From Lachnospiraceae bacterium (lineage in GTDB: Bacteria; Bacillota_A; Clostridia; Lachnospirales; Lachnospiraceae), in NCBI GenBank assembly GCA_024684065.1, contig JAIKXO010000018.1:1-51829 (forward strand): DNA of 51,829 nucleotides, in the 5' to 3' direction. This document shows, piece by piece, positions 22,726-32,287 of this stretch. Positions within the stretch are counted from its first letter, which is position 1. Every line of letters begins with the position of its first letter. The position numbers and the translations under genes are program-made. The notes under the pieces were generated by a model. That model had not been told where the DNA came from and ran no database searches. It saw nothing but the letters and a program-made list of their open reading frames with translations.

Positions 22726-24831
22726 ATGTGGCGTGTGCTCATTGTTTTTCTGGGCATAGCGGCCAATGTTCTGCTGTCATATATAACATATCGTGCCGGG
22801 CTTCCGTTTTATCTGGATACAGTCGGTACTATCACTGTTTCTGCGCTTGGAGGGCTGTTTCCGGGTATTATCGCAGCAGTCATGACAAATGTCATCTGCA
22901 GTGTGTTCAATACCTTCTCGCTATTCTATTCACTGATAGGCGTGCTGATAGCCGTATGCACTGCCATCTTTTTCAAAAAACATAAATTAAGAAACAAAGG
23001 CTTTATTCCTGTATATATCCTGACGATTTCCGTGATCGGCGGGGTTCTGGGTACAGTATTTGAATGGGTTCTGATCGGAGGAACCAGGTTTGAGGATGTG
23101 GCATATGTGTCTGGGCTTATTGCGGGTAAAGAATCCGGTACAGCGTATTTCTTAAGTGTAATGCTGGTAAATTGCGGCATTAACATAGTCGACAAGGGGA
23201 TCACCACAGGTGTCGCCCTGGGCGTGCTGTACCTGATCCCTCCCGGTAAAAGAAGGGCAATAAGATCAAGCATCTGGAAACAGAAGCCGCTGACCGATGA
23301 GGAGATGGCGTGGCTTAAACAGAGAGCGAAGTCAGGGGGGCGGTCACTGCAGAGGAGAATGACCTTCATGCTGTCTGTTACCGCGTTCAGCCTGACCCTG
23401 GGCCTTACATGGATCAGCGTGAGACTCAGTTATGAGAATACAAAGGAGGAATATAAACAGAGCGCTGTAAAGGCCGCTGAATTTGCAGCCTCCGAGATCA
23501 ATCCCGGCATGATAGAGAATTTCCTGAGGTACGGGAGAAAGGCCGCAGGATACGAGAGAACGGAAAAGACACTCTATAAGATAAGAGATGCCTCAGTGGG
23601 AGTGGTATATCTTTATATATTGAGGATAGAGGATGAGGGATGCCGGTTTATTTTTGACCTGGTGTCACCTGACGGGGAAGAGGCATATGCGCCCGGTGAA
23701 TTCACACCGTTTGAGGAGGCGTTTCTGCCTTATGTCGATTCACTTAAGGCAGGTGAAAATATAGAGCCCATAGAATCCAATGACAGATTCGGATGGCTTC
23801 TGAGCGCATATGTTCCGGTTTACGATTCACACGGAAAAACCGTCTGCTATGCCGGTGCTGATGTATCTGTGTCATATATATCCGGATTTGCGATCCAGTA
23901 TTTGATCAGGGTGCTTATGATCTTTTCCGGTTTTTTCGTCCTGATACTGGTTTATGGCCAATGGACAGCCGGTTTTTGCCTTATATATCCGACGGGAAGC
24001 ATGGCAGCTTCGGTGGAAGGCTTCCTGTCAAAGAGCGATGATCAGGAAATACTGGACGAAAATATAAAGAAGCTGAGAACGCTCGATATCCGCACAGGGG
24101 ATGAGATCGAAAGGCTGTACAGCGCGATCTGCAGGATGGCGTCGAATACGGGTGAACAGATGCGCAGCATGAGACATTATGCGCAAGCCACCGCACAGAT
24201 GCAGAACGGTCTTATCGTGACAATGGCGGACATGGTCGAGAGCAGGGACTCCGATACGGGAGCCCATGTACAGAAGACATCGGCGTATGTACGCATAATA
24301 CTTGAGGGGTTAAAACGCAAGGGCTACTACCTGGGGAAGCTTACTCCACAGTATATGACCGATGTGGAGAATTCCGCGCCGCTTCATGATGTCGGCAAGA
24401 TAAATGTTCCGGATGCGATCCTTAATAAACCCGGAAAGCTTGACAAAGAGGAATTCGAGATAATGAAGAGGCACACGACGGCCGGACGGGAGATAATGGA
24501 GAAGGCCATAGACACCGTCAAGGGCGGAAGTTATCTGAAGGAAGCCAGAAACATGGCGGGATATCATCATGAGCGCTGGGACGGAAAGGGTTATCCGGAA
24601 GGGCTTCACGGAGAGGTGATCCCGCTTTCGGCCCGTGTAATGGCAGTAGCTGATGTGTTTGATGCATTGACATCTCCCAGGGTATATAAACCGGCATTTC
24701 CGCTTGAGAAAGCGCTCGAGATAATAAATGAGGGAGCGGGCACGCAGTTTGATCCGAAATGCGTGGAGGTTTTCATGGATTCACTGACAGAGGTAAAGGT
24801 GATACTTAAGAAGTATAACCAGAACCAGTAA
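22726..24831 (+). CDS. Membrane HD-GYP phosphodiesterase with ECF-S-like sensor region
   Basis: A protein of about 701 residues. The first 170 residues contain five or six hydrophobic helices resembling the substrate-binding S component of ECF transporters (AGLPFYLDTVGTITVSALGGLFPGIIAAV). A transmembrane/extracytoplasmic sensor section follows (about 215-420), then a HAMP-like linker and a complete HD-GYP domain: PLHDVGKINVPDAILNKPGKL and YHHERWDGKGYPEGL. It should hydrolyse c-di-GMP in response to an external ligand. The frame is open back to 22612 but that part is the mgtE terminator. GGAGGG at 22688-22693 sits just before an in-frame ATT (22696), so a rare ATT start (711 residues) is possible; ATG 22726 is the conservative choice. 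Confidence 0.82.
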   Translation: MWRVLIVFLGIAANVLLSYITYRAGLPFYLDTVGTITVSALGGLFPGIIAAVMTNVICSVFNTFSLFYSLIGVLIAVCTAIFFKKHKLRNKGFIPVYILTISVIGGVLGTVFEWVLIGGTRFEDVAYVSGLIAGKESGTAYFLSVMLVNCGINIVDKGITTGVALGVLYLIPPGKRRAIRSSIWKQKPLTDEEMAWLKQRAKSGGRSLQRRMTFMLSVTAFSLTLGLTWISVRLSYENTKEEYKQSAVKAAEFAASEINPGMIENFLRYGRKAAGYERTEKTLYKIRDASVGVVYLYILRIEDEGCRFIFDLVSPDGEEAYAPGEFTPFEEAFLPYVDSLKAGENIEPIESNDRFGWLLSAYVPVYDSHGKTVCYAGADVSVSYISGFAIQYLIRVLMIFSGFFVLILVYGQWTAGFCLIYPTGSMAASVEGFLSKSDDQEILDENIKKLRTLDIRTGDEIERLYSAICRMASNTGEQMRSMRHYAQATAQMQNGLIVTMADMVESRDSDTGAHVQKTSAYVRIILEGLKRKGYYLGKLTPQYMTDVENSAPLHDVGKINVPDAILNKPGKLDKEEFEIMKRHTTAGREIMEKAIDTVKGGSYLKEARNMAGYHHERWDGKGYPEGLHGEVIPLSARVMAVADVFDALTSPRVYKPAFPLEKALEIINEGAGTQFDPKCVEVFMDSLTEVKVILKKYNQNQ

Positions 24832-24847
24832 CGTGGGAGCAAAAGAT

Positions 24848-24863
24848 AAAAAAGCGCTTTTTT
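24848..24863. promoter_or_regulatory. Perfect AT-rich palindrome upstream of the hybrid kinase
   Basis: AAAAAAGCGCTTTTTT is a 16-bp perfect palindrome between the HD-GYP stop and the hybrid kinase ribosome site (GAAAGGG). It could be a regulator binding site or act as a loop-free weak terminator. Function is unknown. Confidence 0.35.
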
Positions 24864-24874
24864 GAAAGGGTTCA

Positions 24875-27800
24875 ATGAAGAAGAAGAGATTAGTAACAGC
24901 ATTTTCAACAGCTATATTCCTTTCCGTCCTTGCTGTCGGAACGCTCTTAAATACGCGTCCGGTCATGGCCTTTACGGACGTGACCGATTTTGCACAGTCG
25001 GGGGACGACCAGGGGACGAAGATCGGAGGGGGCTATGCCGTCACCGGTCAGCTTGCGGATGTGGGGTATTCGGCGGAAATATATAATGCGACAAACGGTC
25101 TGCCTACCTCTGACGCAAACGTGGTTCTCGGAACAAGCGACGGATACATATATATAGGCGGATACAGCGGTATCATAAAATATGACGGCAGAACCTTTGA
25201 AAGGATGGACACGTCGGGCGGACTTACAAGCGGCAGGGCTTTATTTGAAGACAGTTTTGGAAGGATCTGGGTCGGAACGAATGATAACGGGGTCGTGCTC
25301 CTTGACAGGGGGGAGAGTACTCAGTATACATATAAAGACGGGCTTCCGTCTTCTTCTATCCGTACCTTTGCCGAGGATGCTTCGGGAAGGATATATATAG
25401 GAACAACCAGCGGGATATCCTATGTTGATGAATCAAATATACTCAGACGTATGAACGACGAGCGGCTGAACGAAAAGATCATCGCAAGGCTTGTGTCGGA
25501 TTCCGGGGGCATGATCTACGGCAATACCAGTGACGGAGATATATTCTCGATAGATAACGGCCATATCATGCTTTTCTTTTCGAGCAAAGAGCTCGGTTTC
25601 GAGGACATCTCTACCATATATACGGACAGTGAAGAAAACGGAATGGCGTATTTCGGGACCCGGGCAGATAAGGTATATTACGGCAGATTTGGAGACACTG
25701 CCGAACACATGAAGGAAATCTCCGTGACGCCTGCCGGCAATATATATTATATCAACAGAGCCTGTGGAAGGATCTGGGTCACCTCCGAGAACATTGCCGG
25801 ATACCTGGATGAAAATGATGACTTTTGCGTGCTTGAAAATATCCCGATGGATAATTCCATCGATATGATGACGTCAGACTATCAGGGCAATCTCTGGTTT
25901 GCTTCTTCGAGGCAGGGAGTGATGAAGGTGGTCACCAACAACTTCCAGGATCTTACGCAAAAAGCCGGTATTTCGGAGGAAACCGTCAATGCTGCCTGCT
26001 TTCTTAAGGATGAGCTTTATATCGGGACAGACAACGGACTTCAGATACTTGATAAAGACCTGAAAGCCGTGGAGAATGAGCTGACGGAATATCTGGGAGA
26101 CTGCAGGATAAGATGCCTTGAAACGGATCCGGACGGAAATCTCTGGGTCTCGACCTATACGAACGGACTGGGCCTTGTCTGCTATACTCCGGAGGGAAGG
26201 ATAAAAAGCTATACCGAAGATAACGGGCTTAGGAATTCCCAGATCAGGTGCAGCGTTATTGCAAAGGACGGCTCGGTCCTTGCAGGGACGAATGGCGGAC
26301 TGGCAGTTATAAAGGACGGGAAGGTGGAGCGGACCGTAGGGGCTTCGGAGGGAGCGGCAAACACGGTTTTTCTGACCGTCTGCGAGGGTGATAACGGGCG
26401 GATCTATGCCGGTACGGACGGTGACGGCATATACGTTATAGACGGAAGCTCCATATCAAAGATAGGTCGTGACGACGGTCTTACAAGCGATGTTATCCTG
26501 AGGATAAAGGAGGATCCCGAGAGAGGAGTATACTGGATCATTACGTCCAATTCCATCGAGTATATGAAGGACGGGGAGATAAAAAACGTCTCAGGCTTCC
26601 CGTATAACAATAACTTTGATATGTATTATGACGAAAACGGAAATATCTGGGTATTATCGTCCTACGGTATTTACTCGGTAAGAGCGGAGAATATGATAAA
26701 TGACGATATCTCCGATTACCGATTATATACCGTGGCAAACGGCCTGACGGGAACCCCCACCGCCAATTCCTACAGCAGGCTTGATGATAACGGGGATCTC
26801 TACATCGCGGCCAGAAACGGGGTCAGCAAGGTCAACATAAACCATTATTTTGAGGAGTCGGCAAAGATCAAGGCGGGGATCAGATCTGTATTTTTAAACG
26901 ACGAGGAGATACTGCCGGATGCTTCGGGAACCTATACGATACCGCCCTCGTCCGGGCGTATCCAGATCACTCCCGCGATATTGGACTATACAATGACCAA
27001 TCCCGTCGTGCATATGTATCTGGAGGGAAGCGGTGATGACGGTATCACGGAAGCGCAGAGCAGGCTTTCGACGCTTGAATACACAGGACTTGGATACGGC
27101 GACTATTCCCTTCACATGGAGATCCTTGATCTGAGCACCGGTGAGGTGCTGCAGGACGAGGTTTTTTCCATCATAAAAAAACCGAGGTTTTCTGAGCTTC
27201 TTATAGTCAGGATACTGTTCCTGGCGTTTCTTGTCATTGCGGCGGGTCTTATAGTCTGGAGGGTCATGACATGGACCGTGATACGGAGACAGTATGACGA
27301 GATAAGGGTGGCGAAGGATGAGGCTGAAAGAGCCAATTCCGCCAAATCCAGATTCCTTGCGAATATGTCCCATGAGATTCGCACGCCCATCAATACGATA
27401 ATGGGCATGGATGAGATGATATTAAGGGAAGACGCGGCTGATGTGCCCAAGGAATATTATATGTCGGTGATAAATTACGCGCTTGACATAAGGAATGCCT
27501 CGGAGTCGCTCCTTGAACTCATAAATGACCTTTTGGACATGTCAAAGGTGGAATCTGGCAAGATGAACCTGGTCGAGACGGAATATGACACGGGTGAGCT
27601 CCTTCGTTCGATAGTTTCAATGATCAGGATAAGGAGCGCCGAAAAGGATCTTACTTTTGAGACGGATATAGACGAAACCCTGCCTAAGAGGCTTTACGGA
27701 GACTCGGGAAAGATCAAACAGATCGTACTTAATCTGCTCACAAATGCCGTGAAGTATACTTCTGTCGGTGGTTTTGTATTAAAGGTCTCCGTGACGGATA

Positions 27801-29131
27801 TAAGCCGGGAAAGCGTGAGCCTTAAGTATTCGGTCAAGGATACGGGGATCGGCGTTAAGGAAGAGGATATGGACAAGCTGTTCTCTGCGTATGAGAGGCT
27901 TGATGAGGAGAAGAACATCTCCATACAGGGCACGGGCTTAGGCCTTGATATCTCCAGACGCTTTGCGGAGCTGATGAACGGAAGGCTGTGGTGTGAGAGC
28001 GTTTACGGAGAGGGGTCTGAGTTTATACTGACCGTTGACCAGAGGATAATAGACGCAGAGGGAATAGGCGAGTTTGATGAGCATGGGGAAGAAGAGGCAA
28101 AGGGGCCGTATGTGCCGCAGTTTGTGGCACCCGATGCCGAGGTTCTGGTGGTCGATGATAATCCCATGAACCTGTCCGTTATCAAGGGGCTTTTAAAGCC
28201 TACGAGAGTTTTCGTGACTACTGCCGAGAGCGGTGAGGAAGGCCTTGAAAAGATAAAATACGGAAAGTATGACGTCGTGTTTCTTGATCATATGATGCCG
28301 GGAATGGACGGGATCGAAACTGTCGCAAAGATCAGAGAGATGACCCCCGACCTTCCTGTCTATGCGCTTACCGCAAATGCCGCGGCGGGCGGAGAGGAAT
28401 TCTATGTGTCAAAAGGTTTCGACGGCTATCTGGCAAAGCCCATAGACAGTGTAATCTTAGAGAAGACCATAATGAAGCATCTTCCCGAAGAGATCATGAT
28501 GAAACCGGTTTCCGGCAACCTTAAGGAAGAGCCGAAGGAGCTTCCGGAAAACCTGCTCTGGCTCAATGAGACAGAGGGTATATCCGTACCTGACGGGATA
28601 AAATATTCCGGAGGGATATCTTCCTTCATCTTTTCCGTAAATCTGTTTAATGATACGATCGACAGCAATGCGACGGTCATAGAGGACGCATATAAGGATG
28701 GGGATATAAAGCTTTATACCGTCAAGGTGCATGCGCTTAAGAGCTCGGCGAGGATAATCGGGGCGGATGAACTTTCAAAGCTGGCCGAAAGCCTTGAGAA
28801 CGCCGGAAATAAAGAAGACATGGACTTCATCCATGCCAATACGGAAAAGCTTTTATCAGTTTATAAGAGCTATAAAGAGAAGCTTGGAAGGCTAAAGGAT
28901 AAGGAAGAAGAGGAAGGCGAAAGCCTTAAAGATATACCGGAGGGTATGCTGGAGGAAGCGTATGAGACCCTTAAGGAAGTGATCCCTTCGATGGATTATG
29001 ATTCCGCGGAGATGATCCTTGACCAGCTTAAGGAATATAAGCTTCCGAAGGATGAAAAGAAGAAGCTTCTCGAGCTTGAAAAGCTCCTTAAGGCGCTTGA
29101 CTGGGACGCGATGGAAAAGCTTGTTCAATAA
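24875..29131 (+). CDS. Beta-propeller hybrid sensor histidine kinase with REC and HPt domains
   Basis: A 1418-residue membrane kinase. A signal peptide or anchor (1-32) leads an extracytoplasmic two-component propeller (about 50-640). Its repeats read like DxxGNLWVST/GRIYIGT (Reg_prop). A Y_Y_Y-like domain (about 670-765) and one transmembrane helix (about 775-795) come next. The cytoplasmic part has HisKA ([14 protein letters not shown], His about 832) and HATPase ([21 protein letters not shown]). A receiver follows ([24 protein letters not shown]; about 1089-1200), then an HPt domain ([13 protein letters not shown], His about 1286). It resembles Bacteroides HTCS kinases in its sensor but has a phosphorelay instead of a fused AraC output. 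It probably senses a poly- or oligosaccharide. The receiver protein encoded next is the likely partner. Confidence 0.9.
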   Translation: MKKKRLVTAFSTAIFLSVLAVGTLLNTRPVMAFTDVTDFAQSGDDQGTKIGGGYAVTGQLADVGYSAEIYNATNGLPTSDANVVLGTSDGYIYIGGYSGIIKYDGRTFERMDTSGGLTSGRALFEDSFGRIWVGTNDNGVVLLDRGESTQYTYKDGLPSSSIRTFAEDASGRIYIGTTSGISYVDESNILRRMNDERLNEKIIARLVSDSGGMIYGNTSDGDIFSIDNGHIMLFFSSKELGFEDISTIYTDSEENGMAYFGTRADKVYYGRFGDTAEHMKEISVTPAGNIYYINRACGRIWVTSENIAGYLDENDDFCVLENIPMDNSIDMMTSDYQGNLWFASSRQGVMKVVTNNFQDLTQKAGISEETVNAACFLKDELYIGTDNGLQILDKDLKAVENELTEYLGDCRIRCLETDPDGNLWVSTYTNGLGLVCYTPEGRIKSYTEDNGLRNSQIRCSVIAKDGSVLAGTNGGLAVIKDGKVERTVGASEGAANTVFLTVCEGDNGRIYAGTDGDGIYVIDGSSISKIGRDDGLTSDVILRIKEDPERGVYWIITSNSIEYMKDGEIKNVSGFPYNNNFDMYYDENGNIWVLSSYGIYSVRAENMINDDISDYRLYTVANGLTGTPTANSYSRLDDNGDLYIAARNGVSKVNINHYFEESAKIKAGIRSVFLNDEEILPDASGTYTIPPSSGRIQITPAILDYTMTNPVVHMYLEGSGDDGITEAQSRLSTLEYTGLGYGDYSLHMEILDLSTGEVLQDEVFSIIKKPRFSELLIVRILFLAFLVIAAGLIVWRVMTWTVIRRQYDEIRVAKDEAERANSAKSRFLANMSHEIRTPINTIMGMDEMILREDAADVPKEYYMSVINYALDIRNASESLLELINDLLDMSKVESGKMNLVETEYDTGELLRSIVSMIRIRSAEKDLTFETDIDETLPKRLYGDSGKIKQIVLNLLTNAVKYTSVGGFVLKVSVTDISRESVSLKYSVKDTGIGVKEEDMDKLFSAYERLDEEKNISIQGTGLGLDISRRFAELMNGRLWCESVYGEGSEFILTVDQRIIDAEGIGEFDEHGEEEAKGPYVPQFVAPDAEVLVVDDNPMNLSVIKGLLKPTRVFVTTAESGEEGLEKIKYGKYDVVFLDHMMPGMDGIETVAKIREMTPDLPVYALTANAAAGGEEFYVSKGFDGYLAKPIDSVILEKTIMKHLPEEIMMKPVSGNLKEEPKELPENLLWLNETEGISVPDGIKYSGGISSFIFSVNLFNDTIDSNATVIEDAYKDGDIKLYTVKVHALKSSARIIGADELSKLAESLENAGNKEDMDFIHANTEKLLSVYKSYKEKLGRLKDKEEEEGESLKDIPEGMLEEAYETLKEVIPSMDYDSAEMILDQLKEYKLPKDEKKKLLELEKLLKALDWDAMEKLVQ

Positions 29132-29157
29132 CCTGTTTTTTCTGACAGGAGGTAGTT

Positions 29158-29913
29158 ATGTCTGAAAACCACGTAATGATGCTCGGCGAAAAAGAATCGT
29201 TCCTTATACGGGTGCTTATGAAAAAGCTTTCCGAGGCGGAGATACAAAGTGAATTTGTACCGCTTAATGTGGACAGTATCAACGCAAAATGGGAGGGGAC
29301 AAGTCTTATTACCATTTACATGGATAAGAATGACAGACCTTTTGACAAAGCGCTTACTTTTCTGTCCGATAAGATATCAGACAGCGGGATCCGCGTGATA
29401 CCCATAGGCGAGGATAAGGAAGTGCAGTTTCTGAAAGCCCGTCTTCCTGGGGAACTGATATACAGAAGCTTCATACGTCCGGTCGATAATGATGAATATG
29501 TCCGGACGGTTAAGGAGATCACTGAAAAGGTCGAGGCAGGAGAATTCAAAAAGACGATCCTTATCGTGGATGATGACATGAATTATCTGGGACTTGTCAG
29601 GGAATGGCTGAAGGGAACCTATAAGGTCGCCATGGCAAACTCCGGTCTTCAGGCCATAAAATGGCTCGGAAAGAACAAGGCGGATCTTATCCTGTTAGAC
29701 CATGAGATGCCTGTTACCAGCGGACCGCAGGTCCTTGAAATGCTCAGGAGCGAGGAGGACACGAAGGATATACCGGTAATGTTTCTTACCGGGAAGAGCG
29801 ATAAACAGAGCGTGATGAAGGTTGTCGCCTTAAAGCCCGAGGGCTATTTTCTTAAGACCATAGAGAAGCAGGAGCTGCTTGATAATCTTGAAAAATACTT
29901 TATGATACATTAG
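29158..29913 (+). CDS. Double-receiver response protein (pseudo-REC plus REC)
   Basis: A 251-residue protein. The C-terminal half is an intact receiver: ILIVDDDMNYLG, phospho-acceptor Asp in LILLDHEMPVTSG, MFLTGKSD and a Lys in FLKTIEK, where the usual KP is KT. The N-terminal 120 residues have the same alternating pattern but lack the acidic pocket and end in FIRPVDNDEY, which looks like a receiver that lost its phosphorylation site. There is no DNA-binding or enzyme domain, so it probably signals by protein contact. GGAGG lies upstream, 26 bases after the hybrid kinase gene; the two are almost certainly one operon and one relay. Confidence 0.82.
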   Translation: MSENHVMMLGEKESFLIRVLMKKLSEAEIQSEFVPLNVDSINAKWEGTSLITIYMDKNDRPFDKALTFLSDKISDSGIRVIPIGEDKEVQFLKARLPGELIYRSFIRPVDNDEYVRTVKEITEKVEAGEFKKTILIVDDDMNYLGLVREWLKGTYKVAMANSGLQAIKWLGKNKADLILLDHEMPVTSGPQVLEMLRSEEDTKDIPVMFLTGKSDKQSVMKVVALKPEGYFLKTIEKQELLDNLEKYFMIH

Positions 29914-29935
29914 GTGAAGAATTTAAATTCAGCCG

Positions 29936-29968
29936 AAAAGATCTGAAAAGCAGAAATTTTCGGCTCCG
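29936..29968. repeat. Hairpin related to the central module of family A
   Basis: AGCCGAAAAGATCTGAAAAG continues to AGAAATTTTCGGCTCC, an imperfect hairpin with the GCCGAAAA...TTTTCGG signature. It lacks the flanking modules. It could also terminate the signalling operon. Confidence 0.55.
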
Positions 29969-30047
29969 GGGATTTAAGGCAGATCCGGCGCGGATATATT
30001 CCGACCGGAGGATCTGCCCGGATAAGGATCCGGTACAGGGTAACGTT

Positions 30048-31169
30048 ATGTTTGAACCTCTCAGGATAAGCGAATACAGGAGTAAGGTGTCATACGGTAT
30101 AGCGGTCACGCAGGAGGTGATAAGGATATCCTTCTTAAGCAGTCCGGACGGGGAGTTTAAGGAGGAATATTCCGTTCCTTCGATCCTTCTTTTTGATTCG
30201 AATGACGGGTGTGTGCATGATACATTAAAAACCATAAACGACACACTGTTTATCGAATACGGTGAGATATGGTTTGACGGACACAATGTCTGTTCCGGCG
30301 CGAGGGATATGAAAATGACATATATCGAAGACGATCCGGACACACCTGCGGGAAGATATGTCATAGAGGCTTCAAAATACAGAGATCACGCAAAGCTTAT
30401 CCTTATCGGGGGCGGGAAGAGACAGGAGATCATAACGGCGCTTCCCGACAGTTCAAGAGCGGTGTATATAGCGATCACCGGAGAACACTGCATCATTACG
30501 GATACAGAGACGGAAAAGACCGGTGAAAAGGTCGGCGATGGCGATATTGAAAGGATCGCGGACGAGATAAGCTATATCGAGCGCATGGAAAGCGATCTCC
30601 CAAACGTTCAGATCGACGGATACAGGACGGCCAGTACCGAAAGCGTTCCGGTTAAGGACGATATGAGGATCATATTCCATACAATGAGCCTGCCAACCGC
30701 GAACCTTGTGGGGCACTGTCCGTTCATAATCCTTTTTTATTCGGATGATGGAAAGGTAAACGGGGAAAATTACCGTGAGTTTGCTCTCATACGTCTGGAC
30801 GGTGAGGCACAGCCGTCTGTGGAAATGATCCGGTCGGCTTCGCAGACCGGATCGGCACGAACTGAAGTTCGTGCCAAAGCGCACGATTTGCTGTGCAAAC
30901 CGGCGCAGGACGAGGGGTCCGGGAATAAACTGGCCGTGGAAAAGAGCGATGAATTCAGGGGCTGGGATGCCTGGAAGGAGTATAATAAAAAAGGCTTTGA
31001 ATGTGAAGCTGCCATATTAAGAAGCAGGAAAAGAATAACCGTTATTACCGAAAACGCCGGGATCTCGATAAAGAATATCACGACCATAACTGACGGGACG
31101 AAGGATGTCTATCTGGCGCTTTCAGGTGATCAGTGCGCTCTTACGGATATAAGGGTAACGGGGATGTAA
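30048..31169 (+). CDS. Unrecognised internally duplicated protein
   Basis: A 373-residue soluble protein whose family was not recognised. Two halves end in matching strands, AVYIAITGEHCIITDTE (about 143-159) and DVYLALSGDQCALTDIRV (about 353-370). Both are preceded by similar basic beta-rich stretches, so it appears to be a tandem duplication of a domain of about 160 residues. No signal peptide, membrane segment or enzyme motif is evident. Residues 260-287 (MIRSA..QT..SARTEVRAKAHDLL) are encoded by a family B palindromic element and interrupt the second repeat in a loop position. It follows the hybrid kinase/receiver pair, so a role in that signalling path is conceivable but unproven. Confidence 0.7.
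   Translation: MFEPLRISEYRSKVSYGIAVTQEVIRISFLSSPDGEFKEEYSVPSILLFDSNDGCVHDTLKTINDTLFIEYGEIWFDGHNVCSGARDMKMTYIEDDPDTPAGRYVIEASKYRDHAKLILIGGGKRQEIITALPDSSRAVYIAITGEHCIITDTETEKTGEKVGDGDIERIADEISYIERMESDLPNVQIDGYRTASTESVPVKDDMRIIFHTMSLPTANLVGHCPFIILFYSDDGKVNGENYREFALIRLDGEAQPSVEMIRSASQTGSARTEVRAKAHDLLCKPAQDEGSGNKLAVEKSDEFRGWDAWKEYNKKGFECEAAILRSRKRITVITENAGISIKNITTITDGTKDVYLALSGDQCALTDIRVTGM
30825..30909. repeat. Family B three-hairpin element inside a coding sequence
   Basis: The three stem-loops are GATCCGGTC...GACCGGATC, GGCACGAACTGAAGTTCGTGCC and GCGCACGATTTGC...GGCGC. They match the intergenic copy at 48074-48160 at nearly every base outside loops. The element is in frame with no stop codon and encodes about 28 residues. 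Confidence 0.88.
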
Positions 31170-31209
31170 GGGGTTATATAGGACTGGCTGTTCAGAAAGG
31201 AGATTGAAT

Positions 31210-32214
31210 ATGTATAATCCATCAGAAACAAGATATGAAAAAATGAAGTACAGACGCTGCGGAAACAGCGGGCTTTTGCTCCCGGCTGTATCGTTAGGGC
31301 TCTGGCATAATTTCGGTTCGGTTGATAATTACGAGAATATGAGGGCTATGTGCCAGGCGGCTTTTGATAACGGGATAACACATTTTGACCTTGCGAATAA
31401 TTACGGCCCGGTTTACGGCTCTGCGGAGATAAGCTTCGGGAGGATCCTTAAGCAGGATTTTTCCTCTTTAAGGGATGAGCTTGTCATTTCGACCAAGGCA
31501 GGTTATGATATGTGGCCGGGACCTTACGGGGACCACGGAAGCCGGAAGTATCTGATAGCCAGCATCGATCAGAGCCTTAAGAGACTGGGGCTTGAGTATG
31601 TTGATATTTTCTATCATCACAGGATGGATCCCGATACTCCGCTTGAGGAGACCGCCCTCGCCCTTGCGCAGATAGTTGCGAGCGGAAAGGCTCTGTATGT
31701 GGGAATTTCAAATTATAACGGCGAGAAGATGAAGGAAATGTCGGCAATCCTTAAGGAGCTCCATGTCCCCTTCATAATCAACCAGAACCGCTACAGCATT
31801 TTCGACCGCACTATAGAAAAGAACGGGCTGAAGACCGCTGCAAGGGAGGACCGGAAGGGCATAATCGCGTTTTCACCGCTTGCCCAGGGGCTGCTTACCG
31901 ACAAGTACATAAACGGGATCCCCGAGGACAGCAGGGTCAAGAGAGACGGGAGGTTCTTAAAGGAATCCGATGTGACACCCGAAAAGATAGAAGTCATTAA
32001 AAAGCTTAATGAGCTTGCTAAGGGGAGGGGGCAGTCGTTAGCGGAGCTTGCGCTTTCCTGGGTACTGAAGGATGACGATGTGACGAGCGTGCTGATAGGA
32101 GCCAGCCGTCCGGAGCAGATCATAGAGAATGTAAAGATCGTAAACGCTGAGAAGCTTTCGAAGGATGAGATATTGACGATCGAGAGTTATGTAAACCAGA
32201 CGGTCAGGGCATAA
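31210..32214 (+). CDS. Aldo/keto reductase, YghZ-like
   Basis: A 334-residue aldo/keto reductase. The expected tetrad is visible: Asp and Tyr in FDLANNYGPVYG, Lys in ISTKAGYDMWPG, His in FYHHRMDP. The C-terminal NADPH-binding segment reads VLIGASRPEQIIENV. WPGPYGDHGSRKYL is characteristic of the YghZ group, whose E. coli member reduces L-glyceraldehyde 3-phosphate and methylglyoxal. ATG 31210 is preferred over TTG 31204 because AAAGGAG lies seven bases upstream. Stand-alone gene; substrate here unknown. Confidence 0.9.
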   Translation: MYNPSETRYEKMKYRRCGNSGLLLPAVSLGLWHNFGSVDNYENMRAMCQAAFDNGITHFDLANNYGPVYGSAEISFGRILKQDFSSLRDELVISTKAGYDMWPGPYGDHGSRKYLIASIDQSLKRLGLEYVDIFYHHRMDPDTPLEETALALAQIVASGKALYVGISNYNGEKMKEMSAILKELHVPFIINQNRYSIFDRTIEKNGLKTAAREDRKGIIAFSPLAQGLLTDKYINGIPEDSRVKRDGRFLKESDVTPEKIEVIKKLNELAKGRGQSLAELALSWVLKDDDVTSVLIGASRPEQIIENVKIVNAEKLSKDEILTIESYVNQTVRA

Positions 32215-32287
32215 ACAGAATTTTTGCCTGAGTATGATATGTATTATTTTATTGACCAATATAGTCAAAAACAGAGGAGAGTATTAA

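Noticed and set aside
24028..24267. Minus-strand frames opposite HD-GYP and kinase genes
   Set aside because: Shadows of well-supported plus-strand genes, without ribosome sites or recognisable domains.
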